From Ilumatobacter coccineus YM16-304 (GTDB lineage: Bacteria > Actinomycetota > Acidimicrobiia > Acidimicrobiales > Ilumatobacteraceae): a stretch of 64,000 nucleotides of DNA. The stretch is from the NCBI RefSeq assembly GCF_000348785.1, contig NC_020520.1, forward strand, positions 4,030,001 to 4,094,000, read 5' to 3'. Under the pieces are notes generated by a model that saw nothing but the letters and a program-made list of their open reading frames with translations, searched no databases and had not been told where the DNA came from. The stretch's first letter is position 1, and every line of letters starts with the position of its first letter. Of this stretch, positions 1-9,855 are shown one piece after another. The position numbers and the translations under genes were made by a program.

Positions 1-722
1 GCGGCCACTCGGTCGCCGGCGACACGCCGGCCGACGCGAAGGGCGCCAACGGCGAAGGCACCAACACGGTGGCAGCAACCTGGGGACGCCATCAGGGCGT
101 CGGCGCCGGCATCGGCGGCATCTCCGTCGGCGGCTACGGCGGCGAGTTCCAGGGCGGTGCGGGCAAGGCTCAGGTCCGGCTCATCCAGGTCGACAACGAC
201 GCCGAGGGCACGGCCGAGGCCGACAAGGTGGTCGGCCCGCCGACCGACGACGACCACCAACTCGGCGAACTGTTCGCCGACGGGCGCGGCAAGCTCTACT
301 ACAACAACGCGACGGGCAACAGCTTCGTGCAGTTGACGCAGCAGGTGCTCTTCGAGAACCCGCAACGAGCGTGGGACTCACGGCCCGGCGAAGCACCCGC
401 CAACGGCGACAAGGGCAAGATCGCCGCCGACGGCACGGTCGCGATCGATCTCACCGAGTTCACCGACGTGCCCGCCGGCGCATCGGCCGCGTTGATCAAC
501 ATCTCGGTGGCCGACACCGAGGGCATCGGCTACATGACCGCCTTCAACGGCGACACCGCCGACGGCGATCGGCCGCTGGCGGCGTCGGTCACGTGGAGCG
601 GTCCGGCCAACCGGGCGACCAACAGTCTCACCGTGCGTCCGAACGATGCCGGGGCGATCAAGGTCTACCTCGGCGGCTCGGGCGCCAACGTCATCGTCGA
701 CGTGTCGGGATACATCGTCTGA
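1..722 (+). CDS. C-terminal part of a secreted/surface protein (5' end outside window)
   Basis: The frame is open from base 3, so the true start lies upstream of the window and only about 240 residues are seen. The first part is Gly-rich and low in complexity. The last ~110 residues, from the AWDSRPGE motif to the end (VIVDVSGYIV), form a beta-rich domain. It has the same layout as the three C-terminal domains of the RCC1-repeat protein at 9856-13278: a D-x-R-x-G opening, a GxGYxTA core, then a hydrophobic D-V-S/T-G-Y end. This domain is common at the C-termini of secreted actinobacterial proteins; its function is unknown to me. A strong hairpin follows at 847-869. No enzymatic motif is visible. 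Confidence 0.6.
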   Translation, partial: GHSVAGDTPADAKGANGEGTNTVAATWGRHQGVGAGIGGISVGGYGGEFQGGAGKAQVRLIQVDNDAEGTAEADKVVGPPTDDDHQLGELFADGRGKLYYNNATGNSFVQLTQQVLFENPQRAWDSRPGEAPANGDKGKIAADGTVAIDLTEFTDVPAGASAALINISVADTEGIGYMTAFNGDTADGDRPLAASVTWSGPANRATNSLTVRPNDAGAIKVYLGGSGANVIVDVSGYIV

Positions 723-846
723 CGCCACCGATCGACCCGCTCCCCCGGCGGCGTCGATCGCATGGGACACACCGCGTGTCCCACCCTTCGCTCGACGCGA
801 GCTCGCTTCCTCCCCCTTCGAGCTCGCAGCGGCGAACGAGCGCAGT

Positions 847-869
847 GCCCGAGGCCGATGGCCTCGGGC
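847..869. terminator. Bidirectional terminator hairpin
   Basis: A perfect 10-bp inverted repeat (GCCCGAGGCC / GGCCTCGGGC) with a 3-base GAT loop sits between two converging genes (stops at 722 and 879). The stem can extend a few pairs outward. There is no U-tract, as is usual in high-GC actinobacteria. Confidence 0.6.
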
Positions 870-878
870 GCTGTCGCG

Positions 879-3425
879 TCAGGCGAGCAGATCGGCGAGC
901 CCGTCGCGGCTGTTGACGCCGAGTTTCTTGTAGACCGCGGCCAGGTGGTTGTCGACCGTGCGCGCCGACACGACGAGTTCGGCGGCGATCTCCTTGCTGG
1001 CCTTGCCGGCCGCGGCGAGCCGCGCGATCTCGATCTGACGGTCGGTCGGCATGCCGGCGGCTTCGCACACGGCGTCGTATCGCTCGGCCAACATCGGTGG
1101 CAGGCACGGGACGACGCCGTCGACGAGCGCTCTCGTCGCAAGGATGCGACGGCGCAGCATCGGTGAGTCGTCGCCCTGTTCCAGCGCCAGCTCGAACGAC
1201 GCGACGAACGCCTCCAGCGACGGCATCCGATAGCCCGCCTGTTCGAGTGAGCGGGCGGCGTTGCCCACGCGTTCGGCGTCGGCCTCCACCAGACCCGACG
1301 CGTGCTCGCTGAGCGCTCGCACCACCGGGCCGTCGTGCTCGTCGGCCCACGTCGCGAGCAGTTCGGCACAGCGTGGCGACGGCCCACGACGCACTGCTTC
1401 ACGTGCGATCCACGGCCCCCACAACACGTAGCCGGCCTCGGCGGTCGTGGCGGCGAGCTCGGCTGCGAGCTGGTCGGCCTCGGCGGACGGCGCGAGGCGG
1501 ATCTGCCCGCGTGCGCGACCGATCTTCGACGAGGCCGAATCGAGTCGCACCGCTCGACCGAGTTCGATGAGCAGTGCGTCGAGATCGCCCCGCGCGAACC
1601 CGGCGGAGCCGAAGTCGTCGACGTGGTCGCCGGCGCGCACCGCCTCGCGAGCCCGTCGTTCGGCGAGGTCGTAGTCGCCGTCGACCTGCGCCACCTGGCT
1701 GGCCAGCCCGAGCCACACGACGTGCGCGGGTCGCACCCCCGACACGTCGGCGAGGTCGAGTGCTTCGTCGACGACCGACCGGCACAGCGCGAGCTCGCCG
1801 GACAGGAACGCGCGGAGCGCGTCGGCGATCTTCAAGCGAACCCACTGATGTCGCTCGGCGCGCTGTTCGGCCAGCGCGAGCCCCGCCTCGATCGACGAAC
1901 GCGCCGCGTCGAAGGCACCCGAGAAGACCTTGCCGAACGCGTCGGCCATCAACACGGCGAGCCGCGACTCGTCGTCGTCGACCTCTGCGGCGGCCGATGC
2001 CGACGCTCCCGCCACGCTCGCCAACGCGCTGTTGCCGGTCATCTGTGAGTACAGCGCCGTGGCGCCGTCGACCTGCGCGACGAGCGTCGCGTCGGAGAGC
2101 CGAGCACGCAGGTCGGCGAGCGCGGCGTACGCCTCACGGCTGCGGTTCATCTGCAGCGCCCACAGTTCCGCTCGCGCGAGTTCGGCGTGGACGCGCTCGT
2201 GATCGGTCGACGACGAGTCGACGGCCGCCTCGGCCGCCTCGGCGGCCTGATCGATCTCACCAGCGTTCGCGTGGGCCCAGATGAGCTGCACGCGATCGTC
2301 GACGGTGGGCTCGGCGATCGCCTCGATCAACCGGCGGGCCAGATCGTTCTCCCAGCGGGCGAGCGCGAGTGCGACGCCGCGACGGGCCACGGTGTCGTCG
2401 ATGCCGTGATCGGCGCGCAGCAACCACGACCCGAGGCGAGCGGCGTCGACATCGTCGTGCGGGCCGATGGAGGCGACGAGCTTGGAGCAGACGCGGCGGA
2501 CCTGCTCGGCCGACAGCGAATCGACGATGACCTCGGCGTACAACGGATGACCGATCGTGGTCGGGTCACCGCGCAGCAGACCGTCACGTTCGAGTCGCTC
2601 GAGCGACTCGACGTCGATTCGCGCCGCCAGGTGGCGCGGGAGCGTGCCTGCGACGGCGAGGCAGCGCATCAGCTCCCAGGCGTGTTCGTCGAGGCGGTCG
2701 AGATGTTCGCTGACGAGACGTTCGAGCGAGTGCCCCGAGGCGCGGAACCCGTCGAGATACCAGAGGCCGCCACGCTCGCTCATCCCGCCGGTCGACCGCG
2801 CCGAGGTGAGCAGTTCGCGCAACACCAGCGGGTTGCCGCGCGCCATCTCGCAGAGTCGGCGCACCGACCCGATCTCGCCGGGGCCCGCCCAGTCGAGCAA
2901 CAGTTCGGCGAGCTCCGCGGAGCTCATGGCGGGCACGTCGACGAACTCTGCGGTCGACCGAAGCACTGCCGACAGTGCGTGTTCGGTGGGCGCACCCGAC
3001 AGCGGCGTGCGCTCGGTCGCCACCACGACCACGTCGCCGTGCAGCAACACCCCTTCGATCAGACCCGCCGATCGATCGTCGAGCAGCGCGATGTCGTCGA
3101 CGACCAGCACGGCGGTGTGCGCCTGGGAGATGAGCGCCGATCGCAACCGCTGGACGAGCTCGAACTCGACCGAGACCGGGGCGGCGTCGGCGGGGAGCAG
3201 ATGGAGCAGCGCACCGAAACCGAGTTGGCGCTGAGCTTCGCCACCCGCAGCGCGGCGCACGGGCAGGCCGCGTTCGGCGAGCCGGGCGGCAACGGCCGCG
3301 GCGAGGTGGGACTTGCCGATGCCGGCGGGCCCTCGAAGCACCACGGAGGTGGGGCGCTCCGCCGAGCCGAGTCGGTCGACGAGTCGCGCGACGACGTCGG
3401 CGCGCCGTTCGGTCACTTCTCCCAT
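879..3425 (-). CDS. LuxR-family transcriptional regulator with N-terminal STAND/AAA ATPase (LAL type)
   Basis: About 848 residues. The start was chosen at the ATG at 3425 (MGEVTERR), because the upstream 35 codons look non-coding. An intact Walker A motif, GPAGIGKS, lies near residues 32-39 and a Walker B-like stretch (VLVVDD) near 105-111, as in MalT-like signal-transduction ATPases. The middle is a long helical, TPR-like region. The C-terminal ~60 residues form a LuxR-type helix-turn-helix (ASKEIAAEL...SARTVDNHLAAVYKKLGV). Such proteins bind a ligand and ATP, oligomerise and activate transcription; the target here is unknown. The gene is downstream of the IclR gene on the same strand, 105 bases away, and converges on the preceding secreted protein. 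Confidence 0.85.
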   Translation of the reverse strand: MGEVTERRADVVARLVDRLGSAERPTSVVLRGPAGIGKSHLAAAVAARLAERGLPVRRAAGGEAQRQLGFGALLHLLPADAAPVSVEFELVQRLRSALISQAHTAVLVVDDIALLDDRSAGLIEGVLLHGDVVVVATERTPLSGAPTEHALSAVLRSTAEFVDVPAMSSAELAELLLDWAGPGEIGSVRRLCEMARGNPLVLRELLTSARSTGGMSERGGLWYLDGFRASGHSLERLVSEHLDRLDEHAWELMRCLAVAGTLPRHLAARIDVESLERLERDGLLRGDPTTIGHPLYAEVIVDSLSAEQVRRVCSKLVASIGPHDDVDAARLGSWLLRADHGIDDTVARRGVALALARWENDLARRLIEAIAEPTVDDRVQLIWAHANAGEIDQAAEAAEAAVDSSSTDHERVHAELARAELWALQMNRSREAYAALADLRARLSDATLVAQVDGATALYSQMTGNSALASVAGASASAAAEVDDDESRLAVLMADAFGKVFSGAFDAARSSIEAGLALAEQRAERHQWVRLKIADALRAFLSGELALCRSVVDEALDLADVSGVRPAHVVWLGLASQVAQVDGDYDLAERRAREAVRAGDHVDDFGSAGFARGDLDALLIELGRAVRLDSASSKIGRARGQIRLAPSAEADQLAAELAATTAEAGYVLWGPWIAREAVRRGPSPRCAELLATWADEHDGPVVRALSEHASGLVEADAERVGNAARSLEQAGYRMPSLEAFVASFELALEQGDDSPMLRRRILATRALVDGVVPCLPPMLAERYDAVCEAAGMPTDRQIEIARLAAAGKASKEIAAELVVSARTVDNHLAAVYKKLGVNSRDGLADLLA

Positions 3426-3530
3426 CTCACCTCCCCCACGTCGTACAACCCCCCGGTCGAGCCATCGACGTCGGCCATTGCTCACGCTGTCCGAGTTCGA
3501 GAGTAACGACCTGGGGCAGGGCTCGCGCAC

Positions 3531-4283
3531 TCAGTGAGCATCGAAGCGCTCGGAGATCGCCGTGGCGGCCTCGACCAGCAACCGCTCGACTCGGGCCTGA
3601 TCGCCGTCGACCGGGAATCGGAACGCCGGACCCTGCACGTACAGCGCGCCCTCGTACGTGCCGCTCGGGCCTCGGAACGCAACGGCCAGCGCGTTCACGC
3701 CGGGGTCGAGCTCCTCGTTCGACACCACCACACCCGACGGACCGATCCGGGCGAGGCGCTCGCGCAGCCGCTCGAGATCGTTCGGCGCCGACCCGCGGGT
3801 TCGTGTGAACGTCGCCGCGCCGTACTCGTCGACGTCGGCCGGGTCGAGCGTGGCGAGCAGCGCGAGACCGCTGGCCGTCGCGTGCAACGGGAACGAGTGC
3901 CCGGTCTGCTTCGACACCCGCACCAACTCCGCACGCTCGGCGACGTCGTCGGCGCAGTAGACCTCCCGATCTCGGCGAACGACGAATCCGGCGCTGCCTC
4001 CGGTCGCCGCCGACAACGCTTCGAGGAAGGGCCGGATCACCGATCGGAGCGTGGCGCGAGGGCCCGACGAGCCGCCGAGCGTGCGGAGCGATTCGCCGAC
4101 CACGTAGTCGGCGCCGTCGTCCACCTGCTCCACCGCACCCTCCGATTCGAGGGCTGTCAAGAGTCTCGACACCGTCGATTTCGGAAGGTCGGCGCGGTCC
4201 GCGATCTCGGTCACGCCGGCCGGGCCGAGGGCGAGAACCCGCAGGATGGCGAACGCTCGCTCGATCGATTGCACACCTGCCAT
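3531..4283 (-). CDS. IclR-family transcriptional regulator
   Basis: 250 residues, the usual length for the family. Residues ~1-65 form a winged helix-turn-helix (SIERAFAILRVLA; PKSTVSRLLTALE), and the remainder is the IclR effector-binding domain (RSVIRPFLEALS, LHATASGLALLA, GVNALAVAF). The gene is divergent from the corrinoid methyltransfer operon that begins at 4513, with 229 bases between. A palindrome of the IclR operator type lies in this gap at 4426-4442. It therefore probably controls the corrinoid operon in response to a small organic ligand; this is inference from position. Confidence 0.88.
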   Translation of the reverse strand: MAGVQSIERAFAILRVLALGPAGVTEIADRADLPKSTVSRLLTALESEGAVEQVDDGADYVVGESLRTLGGSSGPRATLRSVIRPFLEALSAATGGSAGFVVRRDREVYCADDVAERAELVRVSKQTGHSFPLHATASGLALLATLDPADVDEYGAATFTRTRGSAPNDLERLRERLARIGPSGVVVSNEELDPGVNALAVAFRGPSGTYEGALYVQGPAFRFPVDGDQARVERLLVEAATAISERFDAH

Positions 4284-4372
4284 GGCTGTTCACCTCGTTG
4301 GTCGCCGCCCGTGTCTGGCGGCCGCGCACGGCGAGGCCGCGGCTTTGTCGGGTAGTCTGCAGACACACGCCT

Positions 4373-4442
4373 CCCAGAGGGGTCGACCCAGAGGGGTCTG
4401 GCGATGTGTTTCACAGTGCGGTACGGTTCCGCATGGTGGAAC
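4373..4442. promoter_or_regulatory. Candidate IclR operator region upstream of the corrinoid operon
   Basis: The 229-base divergent gap contains a 17-base inverted repeat at 4426-4442 (GTTCC, 7 bases, GGAAC). It resembles IclR-type operators with TTCC/GGAA half sites. Just upstream is a direct repeat of CCCAGAGGGGTC at 4373-4384 and 4387-4398, spaced 14 bases. I saw no cobalamin-riboswitch consensus in the gap. Confidence 0.4.
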
Positions 4443-4512
4443 GACACTACCGCCCGGTGGGCGCGCGTCGTGAATCGTCACGGTCGTCCACCCCTTCCTC
4501 TGGGAGTCACGA

Positions 4513-5243
<731 letters not shown>

Positions 5244-5244
<1 letters not shown>

Positions 5245-6578
5245 TGAACGACGCTCCGGTCGCCACTACGGCGGTTCGGCCGCGCACGCTGGTGATCGCC
5301 TGCGGGGCGCTCGCCCACGAGATGAAGGCGATCGTGCGCCAGCACGGCCTCGAACGCGTCACGGTCGAGTGCCTTCCGGCGGCGCTCCACAACCGTCCGC
5401 AGGAGATCCCCGATGCCGTGCGCGCCCGCATCCGACGCGCCCGCGCGGGTGGATCGGTCCGAGGCGTCGTCGACGCCACACTCGACACCACACTCGACAC
5501 CACGCTTCACGATGACGAACTCCTCGACGGCGACGTCCAGGTCGTCGGCGGCGACGCCGAACCCGGCACACGCTTCGACCAGATCTTCATCGGCTACGCG
5601 GACTGCGGCACCGGCGGGCTGCTCGCGCAGGTCTGCGACGAGGAAGGCGTCGAGATGCTCGCCGGCGCCCACTGCTACCAGTTCTTCGCGACCGCTCCCC
5701 GGTTCGACGAGTTGCAAGACCACGAGATCGGCTCGTTCTACCTCACCGACTTCCTCGTCAAGCACTTCGACCGCCTCGTCTGGCAGGGGCTCGGCATCGA
5801 GCAGCATCCAGAACTCCTGCCCATGTACTTCGGCAACTACACCCGACTCGTCTACCTCGCGCAGACCGACGACCCGTCGCTCGTCGAACGAGCCGAAGCC
5901 GCCGCCGCCCGGCTGGGGCTCTCGTTGATCGTCGAGCCGACCGGATACGGAGAACTCGAGACCACGATGGTGAGCATCGCCGAGCAACACCCCGAAGAGA
6001 GACCCATGACGTCGACCGACGACACCGAAACCAGCACCGAGCCGAGCAGCGAGGTCGCGCCGTCCGCCGCAAGCGCCGTCCCCGACGGACCCGGCCCCGA
6101 CCTCGGCCCCGACCAGGGGGCACTGCGCGAACGCCAGACCACTCGACGCGGCGGCCGGCGACGCGGTGGCGGCTCGACGGTGTCGACCATCTCGTGGCGC
6201 GACATCCCGGCCCAACTCACCGCGCGCTCCGGCGACGAACAGCACAAGGTGTTGTTGCACGCTCGCTTCCAGCACGCGATCGACCGCGCTGCCGCGATCG
6301 CCGGACTCACGACCACCAACGACTACGTGCAGGAATGGCGAACCGCTTCGCAACCTGCCGCCGCAGGCGATCTCGCCGCACAACTCGACCAGCGCTGCGC
6401 CGAACTCGAAGGCGAGTACCCCCGCCAGCGCCTGGAGGCATTGGTCGCCAACGGCGGTCTCGAACCATCATCTGGTGACGGACGCGCGACCGCAGCCGAC
6501 GCCGCCGTTCCTGATTCCGCGATCCCCGACCCCGCGACGCCCCATTCCGATTCCGCCTCCGAAAGCGACCCGACATGA
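5244..6578 (+). CDS. DUF1638 protein fused to a C-terminal virulence-factor-like domain
   Basis: 444 residues from the ATG at 5244, which overlaps the preceding stop; the frame stays open upstream only as a shadow. Residues ~15-235 match DUF1638 (LVIACGALAHEMKAI, GYADCGTGGLL, GAHCYQFF, LTDFLVKHFDRLVWQGLG), a domain of unknown biochemistry often found beside corrinoid methyltransferases. After an acidic, then Arg/Gly-rich linker, residues ~310-410 (ISWRDIPAQLTA... DYVQEWR) look like the virulence-factor domain (PF13769 in my recall). This is normally a separate small protein encoded in the same neighbourhoods. An in-frame ATG at 6006 could give the second domain alone. The ATGA overlap with the next gene supports one operon. 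Confidence 0.75.
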
Positions 6579-7498
6579 CCGACACCATCATCAGCTCCGC
6601 CACGAAGGAAGTCGTCATCGGCTTCGACCGACCCTTCGTCATGATCGGCGAGCGCATCAACCCGACCGGACGCAAGCTGCTCGCCGCCGAGATGAAAGAG
6701 GGCAACTTCGACCGCGTGATCGCCGACGCACTCGCGCAGGTCGAGGCCGGCGCGCAGATGCTCGACGTCAACGCCGGCATCCCGCTCGCCGACGAACCGG
6801 CGCTGCTCGCCAAGGCGATCGAACTCGTCCAATCGGTCACCGACGTCCCGCTGTCGATCGACTCGTCGATCGTCGAAGCGCTCGAAGCCGGGTGTGCCGT
6901 GTATCAGGGCAAGCCGCTCATCAACTCGGTGACGGGTGAAGACGAGCAGATGGAGCGCGTGCTCCCGCTCGTCAAGAAGTACGGCGCTGCTGTCGTGGCC
7001 ATCTCCAACGACGAGACCGGCATCTCGGAAGATCCCGACGTCCGCTTCGAAGTCGCCCGCAAGATCGTCAACCGTGCCGCCGACCATGGCATCCCCTCGT
7101 CCGACGTCGTCGTCGACCCACTGGTGATGCCGATCGGCGCCGTCGGCCAGGCCGGACAGCAGGTGTTCCGACTCCTGCGCCGCCTGCAGACCGAGTTGAA
7201 GGTCAACACGACATGTGGCGCCTCCAACGTCTCGTTCGGCCTCCCGAACCGCAACGTCATCACCGGCACATTCCTCGCGATGGCGATCGCCAACGGGATG
7301 ACCTCGGCCATCATGAGCCCGCTGCACCCAGAGGTGAAGGCTGCGGTCAAGGCGGCCGACGTGCTCGCCGGCCACGACCAGGACTGCGGCGCGTGGATCG
7401 CCGAGAACCGCGAAGGCGGCAGCGCCGCCGACGGGGCCGCGGCCGGTGGCGCACCCCGACGACGCGGCGGACGCCGCGCCCGCGTCGAAGGCGCCTGA
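6575..7498 (+). CDS. Methyltetrahydrofolate:corrinoid methyltransferase (pterin-binding)
   Basis: 307 residues forming a dihydropteroate-synthase-like TIM barrel, as in AcsE/MtgA and the MetH pterin domain. Motifs seen: GERINPTGRK near residue 25, DVNAGIPLADE near 65, SIDSS near 90, KPLINSVTGE near 112, DPLVMPIG near 180, and SNVSFGLPNR near 215. It moves the methyl group between methyl-cobalamin on the corrinoid protein and tetrahydrofolate. The last ~25 residues are an Ala/Gly/Arg-rich tail outside the family core. The ATGA overlap with the preceding gene shows co-translation. Confidence 0.9.
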   Translation: MTDTIISSATKEVVIGFDRPFVMIGERINPTGRKLLAAEMKEGNFDRVIADALAQVEAGAQMLDVNAGIPLADEPALLAKAIELVQSVTDVPLSIDSSIVEALEAGCAVYQGKPLINSVTGEDEQMERVLPLVKKYGAAVVAISNDETGISEDPDVRFEVARKIVNRAADHGIPSSDVVVDPLVMPIGAVGQAGQQVFRLLRRLQTELKVNTTCGASNVSFGLPNRNVITGTFLAMAIANGMTSAIMSPLHPEVKAAVKAADVLAGHDQDCGAWIAENREGGSAADGAAAGGAPRRRGGRRARVEGA

Positions 7499-7509
7499 CC
7501 CTCATGCAC

Positions 7510-7689
7510 GTTTTGCCCCTCCAATTCGTCATTCACGACGCCCTCCCGGGGCAAAACCGCCGCGCCACCGTTCTGCCCCGCCGATCCGTCATCCACGACC
7601 GATTCCCGGGGCAGAACCGGGCTGCGGGCGTGACGCCTCGGCACGACGTCACCGACGATCGATTCCGGGGGCGAGAGCGTGGGTGAACA
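7510..7689. repeat. Three tandem 60-bp units with palindromic ends
   Basis: Units begin at 7510, 7570 and 7630. The first two each carry terminal inverted arms: GTTTTGCCCC/GGGGCAAAAC at 7510-7519/7548-7557, and GTTCTGCCCC/GGGGCAGAAC at 7570-7579/7608-7617. The arms differ by a compensating change. The third unit is degenerate and runs into the start of the next gene. The repeats lie between the methyltransferase and activator genes of the operon and could form RNA hairpins there. Confidence 0.7.
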
Positions 7690-9718
7690 GCATCGGGTCG
7701 TGTTCTCGCCGTCGGGCCTGTCGGCGACGGTCGCCGATGGCACCACCGTGCTCGACGCTGCACGCCACGCGGGCGCCGACCTCGACTCGACCTGCGGAGG
7801 GCGCGGCCTGTGCGGACGCTGCCAGATCGTGCCGTCGATGGGGCACTTCGACAAGTGGCAGATCGACTCGACCCCCGACTCGATCAGCGACTGGACGAGC
7901 ACCGAGGCCGACTACACCGGCCGGCGCCCGATCGTCGGCGACCAACGACTCGGGTGCGCGGCGCATGTGTGCGGCGACCTCGTCGTCGAGATCCCGGCTG
8001 CCAGCCAGGTGCACAAGCAGGTCGTGCGCAAGTCGGTCGATGCGAGTGGCTTCGAGATCGACCCGATCGTCAAGCTCCACTACGTCGAACTCCCGAAGGC
8101 CGAACTCGGCGATGAGCTCGGGAGCCTCGCGCATCAGATCCAGCACCTGATCGAACGTGACTTCGGCGTCCGGCCCTCCACGGTCGAACCGCGTGTGCTG
8201 CCACAGTTGGCGCCCGCCGCCAAGCGGGGTGGCAACACGGTCACGGTCGCCGTACGGCGCGGCGAGACCATCACGGCGGTCTTCGGCGGGTACGTCGACC
8301 GCGCCGTCGGCGTCGCGATCGACGTCGGCTCCACCACCGTCGCAGGGCACCTCGTCGACCTGGCGACCGGTGAGATCCTGGCCACGAACGGTGTGATGAA
8401 CCCGCAGATCCGGTTCGGCGACGATCTCATGTCACGCGTCTCGTACGTGATGATGAATCCCGGTGGGGAGGTCGAACTCACCAACGCGATCCGCACCGCG
8501 CTCGACGCGATGATCGGCGACCTCGTCACCGACGCCGGGCTGACCCGAGCCGACGTGCTCGACATCACCCTCGTCGGCAACCCGATCATGCATCACGTGA
8601 TCCTGGGCATCGACCCGACGCCCCTCGGGCAGGCACCCTTCCTGCTGGCGACCGATGCCGCAGTCGACACGACCGCGGCCCACCTCGACATCGACGCCAC
8701 GAACGCGTCGGTGTACCTGCTTCCCTGCATCGCCGGCCACGTCGGCGCCGACACCGCCGGGGCGATCCTCTCCGAGGGACCCCATCGCAGCACCGAGGTG
8801 CAACTCCTCGTCGACATCGGCACCAACGCCGAGATCGTGTTCGGCAACGCCGAGCATCTGCTCGCAGCCTCGTCACCGACCGGCCCGGCGTTCGAAGGCG
8901 CACAGATCAGCGCGGGCATGCGCGCCACCGCCGGGGCCATCGAGCGGGTTCGCATCGACCGCACCACGCTCGAACCGCGCGTGAAGGTGATCGGCAGCGA
9001 TCTCTGGTCCGACGATCCCGGCTTCGCTGCCGACACGGCGTCGCTCGACATCTCGGGCATCTGCGGATCGGGGATCATCGAGGTGATGGGCGAGATGTTC
9101 CTCGCCGGACTCATCGACGTCGACGGCACGATCCGCTCCGACGGGCCCGCCAAGACGCCGCGAGTCTTCGCCGACGGCCGGACGTTCTCGTACCGGCTGT
9201 TCGGCGATGCCGACACCGAGGACGGCACCGCAGCGTCGATCAACGTCACCCAAGACGACGTGCGGGCGATCCAACTCGCCAAGGCCGCCTTGCGGGCGGG
9301 CATCGATCTGCTGTGCGAACACGCCGGTGGCGTCGACGCAGGAGCGATCGGGTCGGTTCGCCTCGCCGGCGCATTCGGCGCCCACATCGACCCGCTGTAC
9401 GCGAAGGTCCTCGGGATCGTTCCCGACACGCCGGTCGACCGCGTCAGTGCGGTCGGCAACGCTGCCGGGGCCGGCGCGGTGCGGGCGTTGCTGTCGGCAC
9501 GGCAACGTGACGAGATCGAGGCGACCGTCCGCGACGTCGAGAAGATCGAAACGGCGACCGAGCCACGGTTTCAAGAACTCTTCGTCGACGCCATGGGTTT
9601 CCCGAACACGGTGACGCCCACACCGAACCTCGCCACCGAGACCGAACTCCCACTCCCCCAGCCGAAGCCCGAGGGCGCGTCGCGCCGACAGCGCACGGGC
9701 CGCCGACCTCGACGCTGA
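7679..9718 (+). CDS. Ferredoxin-ASKHA corrinoid activation protein (RACo-like, DUF4445)
   Basis: 679 residues from a GTG start. Residues ~1-95 are a [2Fe-2S] ferredoxin domain with the ligand set C-x5-C-x2-C (STCGGRGLCGRC) and a later Cys in LGCAAHV. The rest is the ASKHA-type ATPase region (GVAIDVGSTTVAGHLVD near 215, LVDIGTNAEIVFGN near 380, SGICGSGIIEVMGE near 460, VRLAGAFGAHI near 560). RACo-type proteins use ATP to drive reductive re-activation of cob(II)alamin that has fallen out of the methyl-transfer cycle. Its place at the end of the operon fits this job. The tail is Arg-rich. Confidence 0.9.
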   Translation: MGEQHRVVFSPSGLSATVADGTTVLDAARHAGADLDSTCGGRGLCGRCQIVPSMGHFDKWQIDSTPDSISDWTSTEADYTGRRPIVGDQRLGCAAHVCGDLVVEIPAASQVHKQVVRKSVDASGFEIDPIVKLHYVELPKAELGDELGSLAHQIQHLIERDFGVRPSTVEPRVLPQLAPAAKRGGNTVTVAVRRGETITAVFGGYVDRAVGVAIDVGSTTVAGHLVDLATGEILATNGVMNPQIRFGDDLMSRVSYVMMNPGGEVELTNAIRTALDAMIGDLVTDAGLTRADVLDITLVGNPIMHHVILGIDPTPLGQAPFLLATDAAVDTTAAHLDIDATNASVYLLPCIAGHVGADTAGAILSEGPHRSTEVQLLVDIGTNAEIVFGNAEHLLAASSPTGPAFEGAQISAGMRATAGAIERVRIDRTTLEPRVKVIGSDLWSDDPGFAADTASLDISGICGSGIIEVMGEMFLAGLIDVDGTIRSDGPAKTPRVFADGRTFSYRLFGDADTEDGTAASINVTQDDVRAIQLAKAALRAGIDLLCEHAGGVDAGAIGSVRLAGAFGAHIDPLYAKVLGIVPDTPVDRVSAVGNAAGAGAVRALLSARQRDEIEATVRDVEKIETATEPRFQELFVDAMGFPNTVTPTPNLATETELPLPQPKPEGASRRQRTGRRPRR

Positions 9719-9787
9719 CCCGCCGCCCGTTCGGCAACGAACGCATCGAACGCTGCGAGGGCGCGGGCCCGTCGTCGCTGGGGATTC

Positions 9788-9804
9788 GGCGAGGCGGCCT
9801 CGCC
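9788..9804 (+). terminator. Possible terminator of the corrinoid operon
   Basis: GGCGAGGC and GCCTCGCC form an 8-bp inverted repeat with a single central base, 70 bases past the stop of the activator gene and before the start of the RCC1-repeat gene. Confidence 0.4.
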
Positions 9805-9855
9805 CCTTCGAAATATTCGTCGACGGGCGTTCGGCGATCGCGCGAATGTGAATGC

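Noticed and set aside
4284-4512. Cobalamin riboswitch ahead of the corrinoid operon
   Set aside because: I looked for the conserved B12-box sequence and the typical long structured leader and did not see them in the 229-base gap.
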